In this document: positions 60,221-64,000 of the stretch, one piece after another
How positions within the stretch are numbered: position 1 is the stretch's first letter
How the letters are laid out: the number at the start of each line of letters is the position of its first letter
Assembly: GCF_021462225.1 (NCBI RefSeq)
Contig: NC_061813.1
Span: 17,632,442 to 17,696,441 of the forward strand
Source: Girardinichthys multiradiatus
Lineage: Eukaryota; Chordata; Actinopteri; Cyprinodontiformes; Goodeidae
DNA: 64,000 nucleotides
Direction: 5' to 3'
Notes under the pieces: generated by a model
Databases searched by the model: none
The model's input: the letters and a program-made list of their open reading frames with translations, nothing else
What the model was told of the DNA's origin: nothing
Translations under genes and position numbers: made by a program

Positions 60221-61748
60221 CAGACCAATTGTTTGAACACACCTTCTCATTCAAAGAGTTTTCTTTATTTTCATGACTATGAATATTTTAGCTTCACACT
60301 GAAAACATCAAAACTATGAATTAACACATGTGGAATTATATACTGAACAAAAAAGTGTGAAACAACTGAAAATATGTCTTATATTCTAGGTTCTTCAAAG
60401 TAGCCACCTTTTGCGTTGATTACTGCTCCGCACACTCTTGGCATTCTGTTGATGAGCTTCAAGAGGTAATCACCTGAAATGGTTTTCCAACAGTCTTGAA
60501 GGAGTTCCCAGAGATGCTTAGCACTTGTTGGCCATTTTGCCTTCACTCTGCGGTCCAGTTCACCCCAAACCATCTCGATTGGGTTCAGGTCCGGTGACTG
60601 TGGAGGCCAGGTCATCTGGCACAGCACCCCATCACTTTAACTTCTTGGTCAAATAGCCCTTACACAGTCTGGAGGTGTGTTTGGGGTCATTTTCCTGTTG
60701 AAAAATAAATGATGGTCAAACTAAATGCAAACCGGATGGACTAGCATGCCGCTGCAAGATGCTGTGGTAGCCATGCTGGTTCAGTATGCCTTCAATTTTG
60801 AATAAATCCCTAACAGTGTCATCAGCAAAGCACCTCCACACCATCACACCTCCTCCTCCATGCTTCATGGTGGGAACCAGGCATGTAGAGTCCATCCGTT
60901 GACCTCTTCTGCGCCGCACAAAGACACGGTGGTTGGAACCAAAGATCTCAAACTTGGACTCATCAGACCAAAGCACAGATTTCCACTGGTCTAATGTCCA
61001 TCCGTTGTGTTCTTAAGCCCAAACAAGTCTCTTCTTCTTGTTGCCTGTCCTCAGCAGTGGTTTCCTAGCAGCTATTTTACCATGAAGGCCTGATTCACAC
61101 AGTCTCCTCTTAACAGTTGTTCTAGAGATGTGTCTGCTGCTAGAACTCTGTGTGGCATTGACCTGTTCTCTGATCTGAGCTGCTGTTAACATGTGATTTC
61201 TGAGGCTGTTGACTCGGATGAACTTATCGTCCGCAGCAGAGGTGACTCTTGGTCTTCCTTTCCTGGGGCTTGATGGTTTTTGCGACTGCACTTGGAGACA
61301 CTTTCAAAGTTTTCCCAATTGATCGGACTGACTGACCTTCATTTCTTAAATTAATGATGGCCACTCATTTTTCTTTACTTGGCTACTTTTTTCTTGCCAT
61401 AATACAAATTCTAACAGTCTATTCAGTAGGACTATCAGCTGTGTACTGTATCCACCTCCTGCACAACACAACTGATGGTCCCAACCCCATTTATAAGGCT
61501 TGAAATCCCCCTTATTAAACCTGACAGGGCACTCCTGTGAAGTGAAAACCATTTCAGGTGACTACCTCTTGAAGCTCATCAACAGAATGCCAAGAGTGTG
61601 CGTAGCAGTAATCAAAGCAAAAGGTGGCTACTTTGAAGAACCTAGAATATAAGACATATTTTCAGTTGTTTCACACTTTTTTGTTCAGTATATAATTCCA
61701 CATGTGTTAATTTATAGTTTTGATGCCTTCAGTGTGAAGCTACAATAT
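60221..61748 (-). mobile_element. Tc1-like element with very long inverted repeats, cut by an LTR
   Basis: The left end CAGACCAATTGTTTGAACAC follows TA (60219-60220). The right arm is recognisable from about 61555 to 61748, where the long-LTR copy begins inside it; the true right terminus lies beyond that insertion and is not in the window. The arms share about 200-260 bp, including the last 30-odd codons of the transposase, present in inverted copy at 61555-61660. Confidence 0.85.
60379..61400 (-). pseudogene. Tc1-like transposase, broken, catalytic Asp changed
   Basis: Minus-strand transposase from MARKK at about 61400. Stops follow the start; SVRSIGKTLKVSPSAVAKTI is the first DNA-binding helix region. 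61013-61291 holds GRPRVTSAADD (GRPR AT-hook-like) and the second DNA-binding part. 60716-60976 has LWSDESKFEIFG with the first catalytic Asp and HGGGGVMVW. The next motif reads FQQENDPKHTS, where Glu replaces the second catalytic Asp. After more frame changes 60379-60627 has PPQSPDLNPIEMVW with the catalytic Glu and ends NAKGGYFEEPRI. Several frame breaks and the Asp-to-Glu change make it inactive. Confidence 0.88.
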
Positions 61749-62634
61749 TGTTGGGACCCACAGCCATGGATTTCAACATTAAACTCCGGTACAGACATTT
61801 CTGGAACTTTCAAGATAAATTGCATTTAAAAGACTTTCAGCACAACTTCAGAAGGAGGAAGGGGGGTAGCAGAGGACTTCCCACCTTCCCACAAGTCTTT
61901 CTCTTCCACACCGGTGACCATCAGGATAGGAGGGGAACAAAGTGCGCTGATGTCTTTTGCTGGCAAAAAGACATAAACTCTTCAAACTGGATCCAAGGAA
62001 GCCATACGATCATCGATCATGTGCAAAGATAAGTACGGATGAAATACTGTCTGTGTATCCGGTATTTTCATTAATGAACGGGGATAATTAAGGTACAAGC
62101 ATTGCTTGACTGTCTCTCCGAGCCCCTGCAGATGCAAACGGTGATCGAGAGAAGACCCCGCAAAGAGGCGGTCTCCCAGCCTGGAAGGAAGACAGCAGAG
62201 ACCGCAGCAGATAGGACGAGCCGCCCAGCTCTCCGGAGCTAACCCTTTTGTTCACAGAGCGAACGCAGAGGTTAGCTGAAAGCTAACCGCTTGTTGACTG
62301 TGGACGTTTCTTCAAGCTTCACCCCTTGGACAACGTTTCCTCACCATGGTTCATGAGGTTAGGTGTTTTGGGCAGAAACAGATTTAGGATGAAATGATCT
62401 AAACGTTTTTCATTTTATGAAATTTGTGTGAAACTCGCCTATCTTAGTGCTAGCAGGCTATCTGTAGCACACGGGCCGGTTTGTGTTCTTTGTATGTTTT
62501 AAGGTTAAGATAAACTTTATTTAAAGGGTGATTTTAAACAGAACATTGCTCATAACGCGCCGTCCGCGCTTATGCATTTTAACCCTTTTATTAACCCTGG
62601 TATTTTAAAGGTATGTGTTGATTCTGGTGCTAAG
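61749..62634 (+). mobile_element. Long-LTR family A, second copy (5' part)
   Basis: Starts TGTTGGGACCCACAGCC and follows the solo LTR at 6814-7717 closely over 886 bp, up to GGTGCTAAG, where the sequence switches at 62635. It sits in the right inverted repeat of a Tc1-like element. Whether it is solo or part of a provirus cannot be told, because its end is outside or displaced. Confidence 0.8.
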
Positions 62635-63339
62635 TAGAGGCTGACATTTTTTCGGGAGTCCCACGGGTCACGGGATTCCCATGGGAATCCCGCGGGACGG
62701 GAGACAGCATCAGTAAAGATCACGTGATTGGGATGGTACAGGATAAAAAATTAACGGGAGCAGACGGGAGCGGGAGCTAAGCAATGGGAGGGGAAATAAA
62801 CTAGGATCAATTGTCTTTGGAAATGTAAAACTGAGACTTTGTTATAAACTTTAAGAAAAAAAACTTGGATCGACGCCGCCATTGTGTAGTTTTTTTCCAA
62901 GAAGCCTATACTATAATGCTAGTCAAACGAACTACACGACCCACAAGCCAACAGTGCTTCTGATCGATGTTTTCCACCTGCGTTCAGGATGGAGGGAGCA
63001 AACGCAGGTGGAGAACTGGACGCGGTAAAATTGGATTTGTAACGTAAAGTCAGAAGTAAGGACTTATCTATTAAACTCATAGAGCTGAAAAGAAAGTCGC
63101 AAATATGTCCGAACTTCAGGAGAGTTGAATGTAGCGGTGTTAACAGTCATAATCAAGTACCCCAGTGATTAAGGGACACTTGTAAGGCAAATTCTGGATT
63201 AAATCAGCCCTGCATCTCATCATTCGTCAAACCGAACGTACCATCATGTGTCCAGTCTCATCTGACCAACAAAACTGCTCCATGTGCACTAAAGATTTAA
63301 GAGCCTTTGCCACAGTAGAGGGGAAAGGTACGGAGCCCA
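62635..63339 (+). mobile_element. Possible hAT-like non-autonomous element, left end
   Basis: Begins TAGAGGCTGACA where the LTR copy stops matching its sister at 6814. TAGAG-type ends occur in hAT elements. A 22-bp perfect palindrome lies at 62671-62692, in a region of CCCGCGGGA-type repeats. No transposase is visible, and the expected second 8-bp duplication (GTGCTAAG, 62627-62634) was not found in the window. Extent unknown. Confidence 0.4.
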
Positions 63340-63890
63340 CGAGGGGACATGTTTTTTTTTTTTTTTTTCGCTTTCCCACGCAATACTTTTGCATTTGGCA
63401 TTTTGGAACAGCAGCACAGATGACAAACTGCTCATAAAACAAACAGCACTGATATGTCATTGATATGGTTTATTTGTCATATGCAGGTTAACACGCAGTA
63501 AACAATGCGATTAAATGCTTAGGATAAGAAGAACCGTTCAAATCACAATAAAAACAAAAGCACTAATGGCGAGCAAAAAAAAAAGTACACATCATGCAGC
63601 AGTAATAAGCAAACAAAGTGTCACAGATGTGGTTTTGTGCAGTATTATGGTCCAGAGTTCAGTAGTTTGTTTGACAGCTTGTGGATAAAAACTGTCTTTT
63701 AGTCTGATTGAAGTTCATTTTATTTATTGCCGATTTCAAAATAAAACTCAATAAATCTCAAAATGGGTGCAGTGTTTGTTTCATTTTTGCAGTTATCTGG
63801 TTTGGAAACCATCCCACAAAGTATTGCGAAATAACGCAAAGACTATTGCGTGGGAACGCAAAAAAAGAAAGAATTCCCCATGTCCCCTCG
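63340..63890. repeat. Inverted-repeat element (551 bp)
   Basis: The ends CGAGGGGACATG and CATGTCCCCTCG are inverted. Inside each end, after an A/T-rich run, are the phrases TTCCCACGCAATA and (inverse) TATTGCGTGGGAA. No coding. No clear target duplication, so the transposon class is open. Confidence 0.55.
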
Positions 63891-64000
63891 CAGACCTCGT
63901 TGAAAGGCTTCATCAAGGGAAGATATTAAATAAATATGTTGTGAAATAGAAAAAAATTGAATGTACCATTAAATGTACAATTTATTTAATACATCATTAA

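Overview
The window is vertebrate nuclear DNA, almost certainly from a ray-finned (teleost) fish and probably a spiny-rayed one. The repeat content supports this: several Tc1-like families with full terminal repeats, an L2 LINE, chromodomain Ty3/Gypsy remnants, fish SINE-type repeats, a hAT element and a gamma-type retroviral envelope remnant. There are no operons, no bacterial genes and no CRISPR array. The only host coding sequence I can support is one 131-bp exon at 48183-48313 on the + strand. Its 43 codons and splice sites match the N-terminal region of delta-catenin (ctnnd2), so most of the window is best read as two large introns of that gene, filled with transposons.

Layout. 1-1972: broken retroviral envelope gene on the minus strand, running off the left edge. 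4282-10835: a five-element nest. A decayed Tc1-like copy holds a hAT element (8-bp target duplication CTTTAGAG). The hAT holds a DD36E Tc1-like element (TA duplication), and that element holds a LINE 3' fragment and an 1808-bp solo LTR (4-bp duplication GGTG). 14120-18170: two decayed Gypsy elements in opposite orientations. 20108-23800: an L2 LINE, minus strand. 24185-25453: a nearly clean second copy of the DD36E element. 26293-27805: a 1513-bp solo LTR of a second family. 28930-35673: a 5'-truncated SINE-like copy, two Tc1-derived non-autonomous elements and one more DD36E Tc1-like copy. 38430-41892: a tRNA-headed SINE, then a LINE 3' end split by a Tc1-like element. 43213-47614: two 1568-bp DD34E Tc1-like copies in inverted orientation, one with an intact transposase ORF. 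48183-48313: the ctnnd2 exon. 50441-50797: a SINE-like element with perfect target duplications. 53540-54409: a MITE with repeated ATAAGGCGC motifs. 55738-55901: a TATG microsatellite. 60221-64000: a Tc1-like element cut by a second copy of the long LTR, itself cut by a hAT-like end, followed by an inverted-repeat element.

The genes do not work together as a pathway. The transposases served their own elements, and nearly all are broken. The exception is the 320-codon DD34E ORF at 43490-44452, which has no stop and keeps all three catalytic acidic residues. Both DD36E copies (5656 and 24185) share one frameshift, which suggests this lineage was moved in trans. I found no convincing new molecular system. 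The unusual content is the depth and readability of the nesting, the inverted Tc1 pair next to a neuronal gene exon, an envelope remnant without visible gag or pol, and two long-LTR families known here only as solo LTRs or fragments.
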